A stretch of DNA of 64,000 nucleotides from Nocardia higoensis NBRC 100133 (GTDB taxonomy: Bacteria; Actinomycetota; Actinomycetes; Mycobacteriales; Mycobacteriaceae), in the NCBI RefSeq assembly GCF_000308595.1, contig NZ_BAGA01000102.1, positions 62,001 through 126,000 on the forward strand, in the 5' to 3' direction. The notes beneath the pieces were generated by a model, which was given only the letters and a program-made list of their open reading frames with translations, made no database searches and was not told the DNA's origin. Positions 19,156-27,800 of the stretch are shown here, one piece after another. The number at the start of each line of letters is the position of its first letter. Within the stretch, counting starts at the first letter, position 1. The translations under genes and the position numbers were made by a program.

Positions 19156-20478
19156 TCATGCCTCCTTGGACAGCGAGCGGGCGGTGGAACCCACAGCAGC
19201 GAAATCGTATGCGCTTTCCGCGTGCTCGGACTCGTCCAGGCCCGCTGCCTCGCCCTCGTCGTCGGCGCGCAGTCCGATGGTGTACTTGATGGCCAGCGCG
19301 ATGATCGCGGTGACGACCAGCGAGTAGACGAGGACGGTGAAGGCGCCCGCGGCCTGCTTGATCAGCAGGTCGAGACCACCACCGTAGAACAGACCCTCGA
19401 CCGCCGCGGGCGCTTCCGGCGCGGCGACCAGACCGACGAGCAGGGTGCCGACGAGACCGCCGACCAGGTGCACGCCGACCACGTCGAGCGAGTCGTCGTA
19501 ACCGAACTTGAACTTCAGGCCGACAGCCAGGGCGCAGAGCGCACCCGCGGCGATGCCGATGACGAGCGCGCCGAGCGCGTTCACCGAGGAGCAGGACGGG
19601 GTGATGGCGACCAGGCCCGCGACGATGCCGGAGGCGGCGCCGAGCGAGGTGGGATGACCGTCGCGCAGCTTCTCGACCAGGAGCCAGGCCATCATGGCCG
19701 AACCGGTGGCGATGGTGGTCGTCAGGAACGTGGCGCCCGCGGTGCCGTTGGCGCCCACGGCCGAACCGGCGTTGAAGCCGTACCAGCCGAACCACAGCAG
19801 ACCGGCGCCGAGCATGACGAACGGCAGGTTGTGCGGGCGGAACGGGGTCTGCGGCCAGCCCTTGCGCTTGCCGAGGATCAGGACGAGCACCAGGGCAGCG
19901 GCGCCTGCGTTGATGTGGACGGCGGTGCCACCGGCGAAGTCGATGGCTTGGAGCTTGTTGGCGATCCAGCCACCCGCCTCGGCGGTGCCTCCGTCGAAGG
20001 CGAACACCCAGTGCGCGACAGGGAAGTAGACGACGGTGACCCAGATGCCGGCGAAGAGCAGCCAGGATCCGAACTTCAGGCGGTCGGCGACCGCGCCGGA
20101 GATGAGCGCGACGGTGATGATCGCGAACATCAGCTGGAAGGCGGCGAACAAGGTCAGCGGGATGGTCCCCATGAGCGGGAGCTCACCGGCTTCGGTGACT
20201 CCGAACATCTTCGACAGGCCGAAGTACTGGGTGGGGTCGCCGAACAGGTTGCCCTTGTCCTCACCGAAGGTGAGCGAGAAGCCGTACAGCGACCAGAGGA
20301 TGGTGACCAACCCCATCGCGCTGACGCTCATCATGATCATGTTGAGCACGTTCTTCGCGCGGACCATGCCGCCGTAGAAGAACGCGAGTCCTGGTGTCAT
20401 CAGCAGAACGAGTGCGGCACTCGCCAGCATCCATGCGGTATCGCCGGTGTCCGGCGTACCGATTACGGGAAAAGCCAC
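19156..20478 (-). CDS. amt: ammonium transporter
   Basis: The 440-residue protein is an Amt/AmtB channel with about eleven membrane segments. The N-terminus has SAALVLLMTPGLAFFYGGMV, the Amt signature. The pore histidines fit VHINAGAAALVLVL and VGVHLVGGLVGTLLVG. The cytoplasmic tail is short and acidic (ADDEGEAAGLDESEHAES). The start is GTG at 20478 with AGGAGG eight bases upstream. It leads the amt-glnB-glnD operon and is preceded by a GlnR-type operator. Confidence 0.96.
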   Translation of the reverse strand: MAFPVIGTPDTGDTAWMLASAALVLLMTPGLAFFYGGMVRAKNVLNMIMMSVSAMGLVTILWSLYGFSLTFGEDKGNLFGDPTQYFGLSKMFGVTEAGELPLMGTIPLTLFAAFQLMFAIITVALISGAVADRLKFGSWLLFAGIWVTVVYFPVAHWVFAFDGGTAEAGGWIANKLQAIDFAGGTAVHINAGAAALVLVLILGKRKGWPQTPFRPHNLPFVMLGAGLLWFGWYGFNAGSAVGANGTAGATFLTTTIATGSAMMAWLLVEKLRDGHPTSLGAASGIVAGLVAITPSCSSVNALGALVIGIAAGALCALAVGLKFKFGYDDSLDVVGVHLVGGLVGTLLVGLVAAPEAPAAVEGLFYGGGLDLLIKQAAGAFTVLVYSLVVTAIIALAIKYTIGLRADDEGEAAGLDESEHAESAYDFAAVGSTARSLSKEA

Positions 20479-20779
20479 CTTAATGTCCTCCTCATCTGAA
20501 GCCCAGCCGCCCTTGGCAAATGGACCTGCAGAGAAGAGTGTTCTTCCGGTGTTTCAGCTGGACCGCGATGGTGTTTCACCTGAGTGAACGGATGCACGGG
20601 TTGTGTTTCCGCCACGTTTCGTCAGGTGCCCCGCGTGTTTCGTCGCAGGTGTGAGAGCTTTTCCGGCCAATTCGGATAAACCGCCCATGATCGCGGGCGG
20701 CCATACCCCTCGACGGCCTCGGCGGCCGGCGGTTCGCTCGCCGACCGCCGAGGTGCGGGTAAGAGACAGGGCGCTCAGG
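20479..20779. other. intergenic region between amt and ftsY
   Basis: About 300 bases lie between the amt start and the ftsY stop. The amt-proximal half holds the GlnR-like operator and further GAAAC half-sites at 20605-20609, 20616-20620 and 20637-20641. The rest shows no convincing gene. Confidence 0.5.
20551..20588 (-). promoter_or_regulatory. GlnR-type operator upstream of amt
   Basis: Read on the minus strand the site is TTCAC-N6-GAAAC-N6-GCGGT-N6-GAAAC. This matches the actinomycete GlnR box (gTnAC-N6-GaAAC repeated with six-base spacers): both GAAAC halves are exact and the alternate halves are degenerate. It lies 73 bases before the amt start. GlnR activates amt-glnB-glnD under nitrogen limitation in mycobacteria and Streptomyces, so the same control is likely here. 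Confidence 0.7.
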
Positions 20780-22375
20780 TCAGCCCAGCAGCGCGTCCAC
20801 GAACGCGCCCGGCTCGAACGGCGCGAGGTCGTCCGCGCCCTCGCCGAGGCCGACCAGCTTCACCGGCACGCCGAGTTCGTGCTGCACCTGGAACACGATG
20901 CCGCCCTTCGCGGTGCCGTCCAGCTTGGTCAGCACCACGCCGGTGATATCGACCACCTCGGCGAACACCCTGGCCTGCATGAGGCCGTTCTGACCGACGG
21001 TGGCGTCGAGCACCAGCAGCACCTCGTCGACGGCGGCCTTCTTCTCCACCACGCGCTTGACCTTGCCCAGCTCGTCCATCAGGCCGGTCTTGGTGTGCAG
21101 GCGCCCGGCCGTGTCGACCAGCACCGCGTCCACCCCGCGCTCGATGCCCGCGGCGACGGCGTCGAACGCGACCGCGGCCGGGTCGGCGCCTTCCTTGCCA
21201 CGCACGGTATCGGCGCCGACCCGTTCACCCCAGGTCTGCAACTGATCGGCCGCGGCGGCGCGGAAGGTGTCGGCCGCGCCGAGCAGCACCCGCCTGCCGT
21301 CCGCGACCAGAACCCGCGCCAGCTTGCCGGTGGTGGTGGTCTTGCCGGTGCCGTTGACGCCGACGACCAAGAGGATCGCCGGGTGATCGGGGTGCGGCAG
21401 AGCGTGGATGGAACGGTCCAATTCCGGGCGCAACGCCTCCACGAGCACATCGCGCAGCACCTGGCGGGCCTGTTCGGGGGTCCGCACGCTGCGGGCGCTG
21501 ATCTCCTCGCGCAGCCGTGCCACGACCGCGGCGGTGCTCGCGGTGCCGAGGTCGGCCAGCACCAGGGTGTCCTCGACCTCTTCCCAGGAATCCTCGTCGA
21601 GGTCGCCACCGCCGAGCAGGCCGAGCAGGCTCTTGCCGACCGCGTTCTGGGAACGCGACAGCCTGCCGCGCAGGCGGGTGAGCCTGCCTGAGGTCGGCTC
21701 GATCTCCTCGAGCGCGGGCGGGGCTTCGGCGCCCTCGGCGGTGGCCGGGATCTCCGGGGCTGTCACTCCGGGCTCGACGACCTCGGGCTCGACGACCTCC
21801 GGTTCGATGACCGGGGTGGTGCTGTCGGTGACCGGATTGTCCGCGAGGGGTTCGGTCTCCGCCACGCCGGACGCGGTTCCGGTGCCGGCAGGCGTATCGG
21901 TTCCGGTGCCCGCGGCATCGGTATCGGCGGCCGGAGCTTCCGTCGCCGCGCTGCTGTCGGCGGTGGTCGCGTCGGCGGCCCCCGGTTCGGCCACCGCGGC
22001 GCCGGAGCCCGACGGGGCCTCGGCGACATCGGCGTCGGGCAACGCCACATTCGTGATGCCGCGCTTCGGCGCGTCCCGGGGGATCGCGGCGTCGTCACCG
22101 ATGTGCGGCTGCCCCTCGGTGTCGGTGCGCTCCACGGGTTTCGGGCCGCGTTGGACGGGTTCCGGGCGCGTCGCCGTCGCGGAGCCCTGACTGAACGTGA
22201 ACCCGCCCGCGGCGGTATAGCCGCCGGACCGGTCGGTCAGCTCCTTGTCGGGGGCGGGCTCCGTGATGGATACGCGGCGGCGCTTGTAGAGGACGAATCC
22301 GGCGACGAACGCCACCAGCAGCAGGGCGGCGACCGCGGCTATCACAATCCAGGCTTGGGCACTCACGACGTCCAT
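20780..22375 (-). CDS. ftsY: signal recognition particle receptor FtsY
   Basis: FtsY is the membrane-associated GTPase that receives Ffh-ribosome complexes. The 531-residue protein has an N-terminal membrane segment (about 9-30: IVIAAVAALLLVAFVAGFVL), then a long Ala/Pro/Glu-rich linker of roughly 190 residues with repeated EPEVVEP units. The C-terminal NG domain carries VVGVNGTGKTTTTGKLARVL, DTFRAAAADQLQ, DTAGRLHTK and LTKLDGTAKGG. It lies upstream of amt as in M. tuberculosis. Confidence 0.97.
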   Translation of the reverse strand: MDVVSAQAWIVIAAVAALLLVAFVAGFVLYKRRRVSITEPAPDKELTDRSGGYTAAGGFTFSQGSATATRPEPVQRGPKPVERTDTEGQPHIGDDAAIPRDAPKRGITNVALPDADVAEAPSGSGAAVAEPGAADATTADSSAATEAPAADTDAAGTGTDTPAGTGTASGVAETEPLADNPVTDSTTPVIEPEVVEPEVVEPGVTAPEIPATAEGAEAPPALEEIEPTSGRLTRLRGRLSRSQNAVGKSLLGLLGGGDLDEDSWEEVEDTLVLADLGTASTAAVVARLREEISARSVRTPEQARQVLRDVLVEALRPELDRSIHALPHPDHPAILLVVGVNGTGKTTTTGKLARVLVADGRRVLLGAADTFRAAAADQLQTWGERVGADTVRGKEGADPAAVAFDAVAAGIERGVDAVLVDTAGRLHTKTGLMDELGKVKRVVEKKAAVDEVLLVLDATVGQNGLMQARVFAEVVDITGVVLTKLDGTAKGGIVFQVQHELGVPVKLVGLGEGADDLAPFEPGAFVDALLG

Positions 22376-22520
22376 CCTTGCAGAACGACGAGTCCGCGCT
22401 GTTCATCGCGCCTGTTCATCGCCGTGGCGGCCGAGCCGTCCCCGTGGCGCGGAGCAGACACAGCCGCCGACATTTCCTGTCCTGCGGAAGTTATCGCGAA
22501 GGAAACATAGGATCGGCGAC

Positions 22521-22910
22521 GTGACCGATCGAAACGTGCTTGGGGGGCCGCTGGAAGAGTGCGGCGCCGATCCACTCACCGGCTTCTACCGGGACGGCTG
22601 TTGCAGCACCGGTCCGGAGGACTTGGGCAGCCATACCGTCTGCACTGTCGTGACCGCGGAATTCCTGGAGCATCAGGCCTCCATCGGCAACGATCTGAGC
22701 ACGCCGAGACCCGAGAACAACTTTCCCGGCCTGCAGCCCGGCGACCGCTGGTGCGTGGTCGCGGTGCGCTGGCTGCACGCCCACGAGGACGGCGTCGCCG
22801 CGCCGGTGGTCCTGGCCGCCACCCACGAGAACGCGCTCGAAGTCATCTCGATGGAGATTCTGCGCAAGTACGCCGTCGACGTACCCGACGACGTGAGCGA
22901 TCTGCTCTGA
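22521..22910 (+). CDS. DUF2237 family protein
   Basis: The 129-residue protein matches DUF2237: MTDRNVLGGPLEECGADPLTGFYRDGCCSTGPEDLGSH is the family's Cys-rich N-terminal signature, followed by FPGLQPGDRWCVVAVRW. These proteins are widespread in bacteria and lack a proven function; the conserved cysteines might bind metal or act in redox chemistry. The start is GTG at 22521. The gene lies between ftsY and the TetR gene and converges with the latter with one base between stops. Confidence 0.85.
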   Translation: MTDRNVLGGPLEECGADPLTGFYRDGCCSTGPEDLGSHTVCTVVTAEFLEHQASIGNDLSTPRPENNFPGLQPGDRWCVVAVRWLHAHEDGVAAPVVLAATHENALEVISMEILRKYAVDVPDDVSDLL

Positions 22911-22911
22911 A

Positions 22912-23724
22912 CTACAACCCGATCGGGTCCGCCGTCCGGGCCGCGGCCCGGGCCGCGACTCGCCTGCGATGAGCCTTCTGCCGGCAGGCCGGTGAGCAAT
23001 AGCGGGCACGTCGGCCCGCGGGTTTGCGCGTCACCTGCTTCCGGCACATCGGACAACGCTCGGCCTGCTCTCCCGCTGTTTCATCACGTTCGGTCATTTC
23101 GTCACGCGTAGCGGCGACGGTTCGAGCTTTCGTCACGGCCTGCTCCGACGGTCGCTCACGCAGCGAATCCAGAACGAGCGCGGCGGTTCGGTCGACCGTT
23201 CCTTCGGCCCCGCGCATCCGCTGGATCGCGACGCACGCGGTGAAAATCCCCAGCACATCCTCCGAATCGATGTCGGCGCGCACCGCACCCTGCCGTTGCG
23301 CGGCGGCCAGGAGTTCGCCCAGTGCCCGGTGGAAGCGCGCCGCCGCTCCCTGCATCGACGCACGCGGCCAACCGTCGTCGGATCCGAGGAACTCACACAG
23401 CGCTTCGTTCCGCGGCGTGACCGCGACTACCCGCGCGCAGAAGTCGAAGAACGCGGCGCCCGCATCCGGTTGGGCGAGGCACCGGACCGCGAGTTCGGCG
23501 AGACGGTCGATGCGTTCGCGCATGACGGCCTCGAGCAGGTCCGCCTTGGCGGGAAAGTGCCGATAGACGGTGCCCGCGCCCACTCCCGCGCGGCGCGCCA
23601 CCTCGGCCAGCGAGACCGCGGTCCCCTGCTCGGCGAAGGCGCGCTGGGCGGCGGCGAGCACAAGCGCGCGATTGCGTCTCGCGTCGGCGCGGGTGGCCGG
23701 GTGCGTCGCGAGCGGTGCGGTCAT
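22912..23724 (-). CDS. TetR-family regulator fused to a C-terminal Cys4 zinc-finger-like module
   Basis: The 270-residue protein has a TetR DNA-binding domain (about 16-62: RNRALVLAAAQRAFAEQG, SLAEVARRAGVGAGTVYRHF) and a helical ligand domain to about residue 190. After a linker comes C224-x2-C227...C243-x3-C247 followed by a basic run (RQKAHRRRVAARAAAR). Such a terminus is unusual for TetR proteins and resembles small zinc-ribbon modules that could add DNA contact or metal sensing. The start at 23724 has AAGG ten bases upstream. It is divergent from the NmrA-like gene; the palindrome between them is the probable operator. Confidence 0.85.
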   Translation of the reverse strand: MTAPLATHPATRADARRNRALVLAAAQRAFAEQGTAVSLAEVARRAGVGAGTVYRHFPAKADLLEAVMRERIDRLAELAVRCLAQPDAGAAFFDFCARVVAVTPRNEALCEFLGSDDGWPRASMQGAAARFHRALGELLAAAQRQGAVRADIDSEDVLGIFTACVAIQRMRGAEGTVDRTAALVLDSLRERPSEQAVTKARTVAATRDEMTERDETAGEQAERCPMCRKQVTRKPAGRRARYCSPACRQKAHRRRVAARAAARTADPIGL

Positions 23725-23774
23725 TTCGTTACGCCCTTCGTTGGCTCGACCTGGTGGACCAGGGCGGAGTGGCC

Positions 23775-23787
23775 ATACCGTCGGTAT
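23775..23787. promoter_or_regulatory. 13-bp perfect palindrome, probable TetR operator
   Basis: ATACCG-T-CGGTAT is a perfect inverted repeat in the 103-base gap between the divergent TetR gene (start 23724) and the NmrA-like gene (start 23828). Size and position fit a TetR-family operator controlling both genes. No other perfect repeat as long was seen in this gap. Confidence 0.6.
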
Positions 23788-23827
23788 CCGGGTCGACCGA
23801 CCCGATTCTACGAGAACAGTCAGGCGG

Positions 23828-24784
23828 ATGATGTCCACTCACCATCTCCCGGAATCCGCCGGGAGCCTCTCCAACTCGCCCAACCCGATCCTCGTCACCG
23901 GTGCGACCGGCAAGCAGGGCGGCGCGACGGCCCGCAGGCTACTCGCCCAGGGAACTCCGGTCCGCGTGCTGGTGCGCGACCCGCACTCCGCCGCCGCGGC
24001 GGAACTCGCGGCCGCGGGCGCCCAGGTCGTCGCCGGCGACTTCGACGCGCCGGACACCCTCGCACCGGCGCTCGCCGGGGTTTCCGGCGTCTTCCTCATC
24101 CCGCCCGCGGCCTACGACGGTCCGGCCGGCTGGGACATCGAACGCGAAGCCACTCGCGGCGAGACCTTCGTCGCCGCGGCGCGACGGGCGAATGTCGACC
24201 ACATCGTCTTCTCCGGTGTCGCCGCTCTGGGACCGGACGGCACGTGGGGCTCGGCAGGCAAACAGCGCATCGAAGATGCGATCGCCGCCTCCGGGCTGAC
24301 CTACACCCTCCTGCGTCCGGTTCGCTTCATGGAGAACTATCTGCTGCGCGATGCCCCGGTGGACGGCATCCACCACGGCGTCCACCGCCACCTGTTCCCC
24401 GCGGATCAGCCGATGAAGATGATCGCGCTCGCCGACATCGCCGACATCGCCGCGCTGGCGTTCGCCGACCCGGCACGCTTCCATACCCGGGTGCTGCCGT
24501 TGGCCGGCGACGCCGTACCGCCGACGCAGGCGGCGGCCGCGATCAGCCGGGCGATCGGGCACCGGGTCGAATACGAGGAGATCGGCGCCGACGAGGCCGC
24601 CGCCTTCGGACCTATGCTGGCCGACACCTGGCAGCGCATCCGCGATCACGGCGGCTGGGTGGCCGAGGTCGAGGACACCAGGGCCGTCCACCCGGGTCTG
24701 CGTTCCTTCGACACCTGGCTGGCCGAATCCGGAGCGCGACGGATCAAAGCTGTCGTGGAGGACGAACTCGCCGGACGCCGCTGA
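23828..24784 (+). CDS. NmrA-like NAD(P)-binding oxidoreductase or redox sensor
   Basis: The 318-residue protein has an atypical short-chain dehydrogenase fold: PILVTGATGKQGGATARRLL is the Rossmann loop of the NmrA/HSCARG type, followed by VRVLVRDPHSAAAAELAAAGAQVVAGD and the later VDHIVFSGVAAL and YTLLRPVRFMENYL. The usual YxxxK catalytic pair is not obvious, so it may bind the cofactor as a sensor or act as a quinone- or aldehyde-type reductase. Two adjacent ATGs (23828, 23831) are possible starts. It is divergent from, and probably repressed by, the TetR-type regulator. Confidence 0.85.
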   Translation: MMSTHHLPESAGSLSNSPNPILVTGATGKQGGATARRLLAQGTPVRVLVRDPHSAAAAELAAAGAQVVAGDFDAPDTLAPALAGVSGVFLIPPAAYDGPAGWDIEREATRGETFVAAARRANVDHIVFSGVAALGPDGTWGSAGKQRIEDAIAASGLTYTLLRPVRFMENYLLRDAPVDGIHHGVHRHLFPADQPMKMIALADIADIAALAFADPARFHTRVLPLAGDAVPPTQAAAAISRAIGHRVEYEEIGADEAAAFGPMLADTWQRIRDHGGWVAEVEDTRAVHPGLRSFDTWLAESGARRIKAVVEDELAGRR

Positions 24785-24826
24785 ACTCGTCCGGTCCAGA
24801 TCGGGTCGCCCGTCTCTGCCCCTGCG

Positions 24827-24843
24827 GCGCCGGACTCCGGCGC
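24827..24843 (+). terminator. hairpin between the NmrA-like gene and smc
   Basis: GCGCCGG (24827-24833) and CCGGCGC (24837-24843) form a seven-base-pair stem with a three-base loop, 43 bases after the oxidoreductase stop. It sits between convergent genes and could serve either side. Confidence 0.45.
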
Positions 24844-24895
24844 TGTTCGGGCTCGGTCGCCGGTTCACGACCGCCGTTGTCGCGGTCGACGCGAA

Positions 24896-27800
24896 TCAGC
24901 TCGCTGCCACCGGGGCGGGGGCTTCCGTACGCAGGCGCTGGGAGATCACCTGGGTGATGCCGTCGCCACGCATGCTGACGCCGTACAGCGCGTCGGCGAT
25001 CTCCATGGTCGGCTTCTGGTGCGTGATGACGATCAGCTGACTCTTCTCCCGCAACTGCTCGAACAGGCTGATCAGCCTGCGCAGGTTGGTGTCGTCGAGC
25101 GCGGCCTCCACCTCGTCCATCACGTAGAAGGGCGAGGGCCGCGCACGGAAGATGGCGACGAGCAGAGCCACCGCGGTCAGTGATTTCTCGCCGCCGGACA
25201 GCAGCGACAACCGCTTGACCTTCTTGCCCGGCGGGCGGGCCTCCACCTCGATGCCGGTGGTCAGCATGTCGGACGGGTCGGTGAGCAGCAGTCGACCCTC
25301 GCCACCGGGGAACAACGCCGAGAACACCTGGACGAACTCGCGCTCCACGTCGGCGTAGGCCTCGGTGAACACCTGCAGGATGCGCGCGTCGACCTCGGCG
25401 ACCACCTCGAGCAGATCCTTACGCGCGCTCTTGACGTCTTCGAGCTGGGTGGCCAGGAAGTTGTAGCGCTCCTCGAGCGCGGCGAACTCCTCGAGCGCGA
25501 GCGGGTTGACCTTGCCGAGGGTGGCCAGATCCTTCTCCGCGCGCTTGGCCCGGCGCTCCTGGGAGGCGCGATCGTAGGGCATCGGCTGCGGCGCGGTGAC
25601 CTGCTCGCCGCGTTCCCTGGCCTGCTCGTACTCGGCCATCTCCAGTTCCGAGGGTGGCAGCGGCACGTCGGGACCGTATTCGGCGATCAGATCGTCCAGC
25701 GCGATACCGAACTGCTCGGCGATGGTGGTCTCGAGCTGCTCGATGCGCAGCGCCGCTTGCGCCTTCGCGACCTCGTCACGGTGCACAGCATCGGTGAGCT
25801 GGGCCAGCTGCGTGTTGAGGGCGCGCGCTCGTTCCTTGGTCTGCTCGACCTGCGCGGCGCATTCGGTGCGGCGGCGGACCAGTTCGTCACGGCGGGTGCT
25901 CGCCTCCATGACCACCTTCTCCAGCTCACCGGCGATCCTGGCGCCGGATTCGGCGACAGCGGCGGCGACGGCGGCCGCCCGTTTGCGGGCGGCTTGGGCG
26001 CGTTCGGCGCGGGCACGCGCTTCCCGTTCGGCGCGCGCGGCGCGGCGCAGGCCGTCGGCCTTGCCGCGCACCGATTCGGCCCGCTCTTCGGCGGTGCGCA
26101 CGGCCAGCCTGGCCTCGACTTCCATCGCCCTGGCCTCGGCGAGCGCGGCAGCGGCTTCCTCGCGCGCTCGGCCGGCGGCTTCGGTGCCCGCCGAGCCGAG
26201 CCCGTCGTCGGCGGCGGCCTGTTCCAGTTCGGCGTTACGCAGCCGTTCCTCGAGTTCGGCCAGACCGGCAAGGGTCTCTTCCCTGGTCGCCTCGGCGTCG
26301 GCCCGCTGGGTGATCAGTCGTTCGGCCTCGGTCTGCGCGGAGCGCGCCGCCTGCCCGAGCCTGCCCAGCCGCTCGTACACCGCGATCATCGCCTGATCGG
26401 ATTCGTGCAGGGCCAGCAGAGCGTGATCGACGGCATCCTTGCGGTCGGCCTGCTCCTCGAGCGCCCCCGCCAGCGCGGCTTCCAGTTGCTCGGCGCGGCG
26501 CTGGGCGGCGACGAGTTCGGCCTGCGCGGCGTCGATGTCGGCCTGGATCTCGAGCTGGCTGGGCGCGCGATCGGAGCCACCGAGCACCCACCCGGTCCCG
26601 GTGAGGTCGCCTTCGCGGGTGACCACCCTGACCTCGGGATGCTCGGTGAGCACCGCCGCCGCCGTGGCCAGATCGTCCACCACGAGCACGCCGGTGGTCA
26701 GCGCCAGCACACCGGCCCGTAGCTCGGGCGGACATTCCACGACATCGGCCAGCCGTTGCGCCCCCTCCGGCACCGGAGCATCCGACAGCTGCGCGGCCTC
26801 GGCGCCGACACCGAACACCAATGCGGCCCGACCGCCATCGGCCTCTTTCAGCGCGCGGATCGCCGCGTGCGCGGACTCGCCGGTCTCGGCGGCGACCGCG
26901 TCGGCGACCGGACCGAGCACAGCGGCCACCGCGGCCTCGAATCCGGCACGGACCCGCAGCACTCCCGACAGCGGACCGAGCAGGCCTTCGGGGTGGTGTT
27001 CCACCAGCCACGCCGAGCCGTCGCGACGAGCCAGCCCCATGCCGAGCGCCTCGATGCGCGCGCTCAGCGACGCGACCAGTTTGCCCGCGTCCCGATCCTG
27101 CGCCCGCAGTTCGTTCACCCGCTGGTCGACGAGCTCGAGCGCCTGGACCGCGTGTTCGTGCTGCGCGTCGAGCCCTTCCTCGCCCGCGTCGAGCTCGCCC
27201 AATTCCTCCTGCACCGCGTCGAACTCGGCCTGCGCGGTCTCGCCCCGCCTGCGTGCCTCGGCGATGGCCACCGAGACCCGCGCGATCTCGGCGTCGGCAG
27301 ACTGTGCCCTGGTACGCATGTTCTCGACCTGGCCGGACAGCCGGGCGAGGCCTTCCCTGCGGTCGGCGATGGCGCGCACCGCGGCGAGGTGGGCCTGCTC
27401 GGCGGCCTTGGCCGCGTGCTCACGCTCGGCCAGCTGATCACGCGCGGCTTCCAGGGTCTCCGCAGCCATCTCGACCGCTTCACGCAGCTCGGCTTCCTCG
27501 GCCTCGATGCGATCGGCCTCGGCTTCGAGCTGCTCGGGATCGCGGCCGGTGCCGACCGGGGCCTGGGTGTCGAGGTGGCGGGCGCGATCGCCCGCGATGC
27601 GGATGGTGGCGTTGACCCGCTCGGCGAGCGCAGACAGCTGGAACCAGGTCTGCGCGGCCGCCTCGGCGCCCGGGGTCAGCCGGGACAACTGGAATTCCTG
27701 CTGGGCGAGCGCGGCATTGGAGGCATCGAGCTCGCTCTGCACGGTGATCTGCTGTTCCCTGGCGTAGGCCTCTTTGCTCTGCTGCCCGGCCAATTCGGCC

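Noticed and set aside
21763..21850. Tandem repeat in the ftsY linker as a possible mobile or VNTR element
   Set aside because: It encodes in-frame EPEVVEP repeats inside a normal acidic FtsY linker, so ordinary low-complexity coding sequence explains it.
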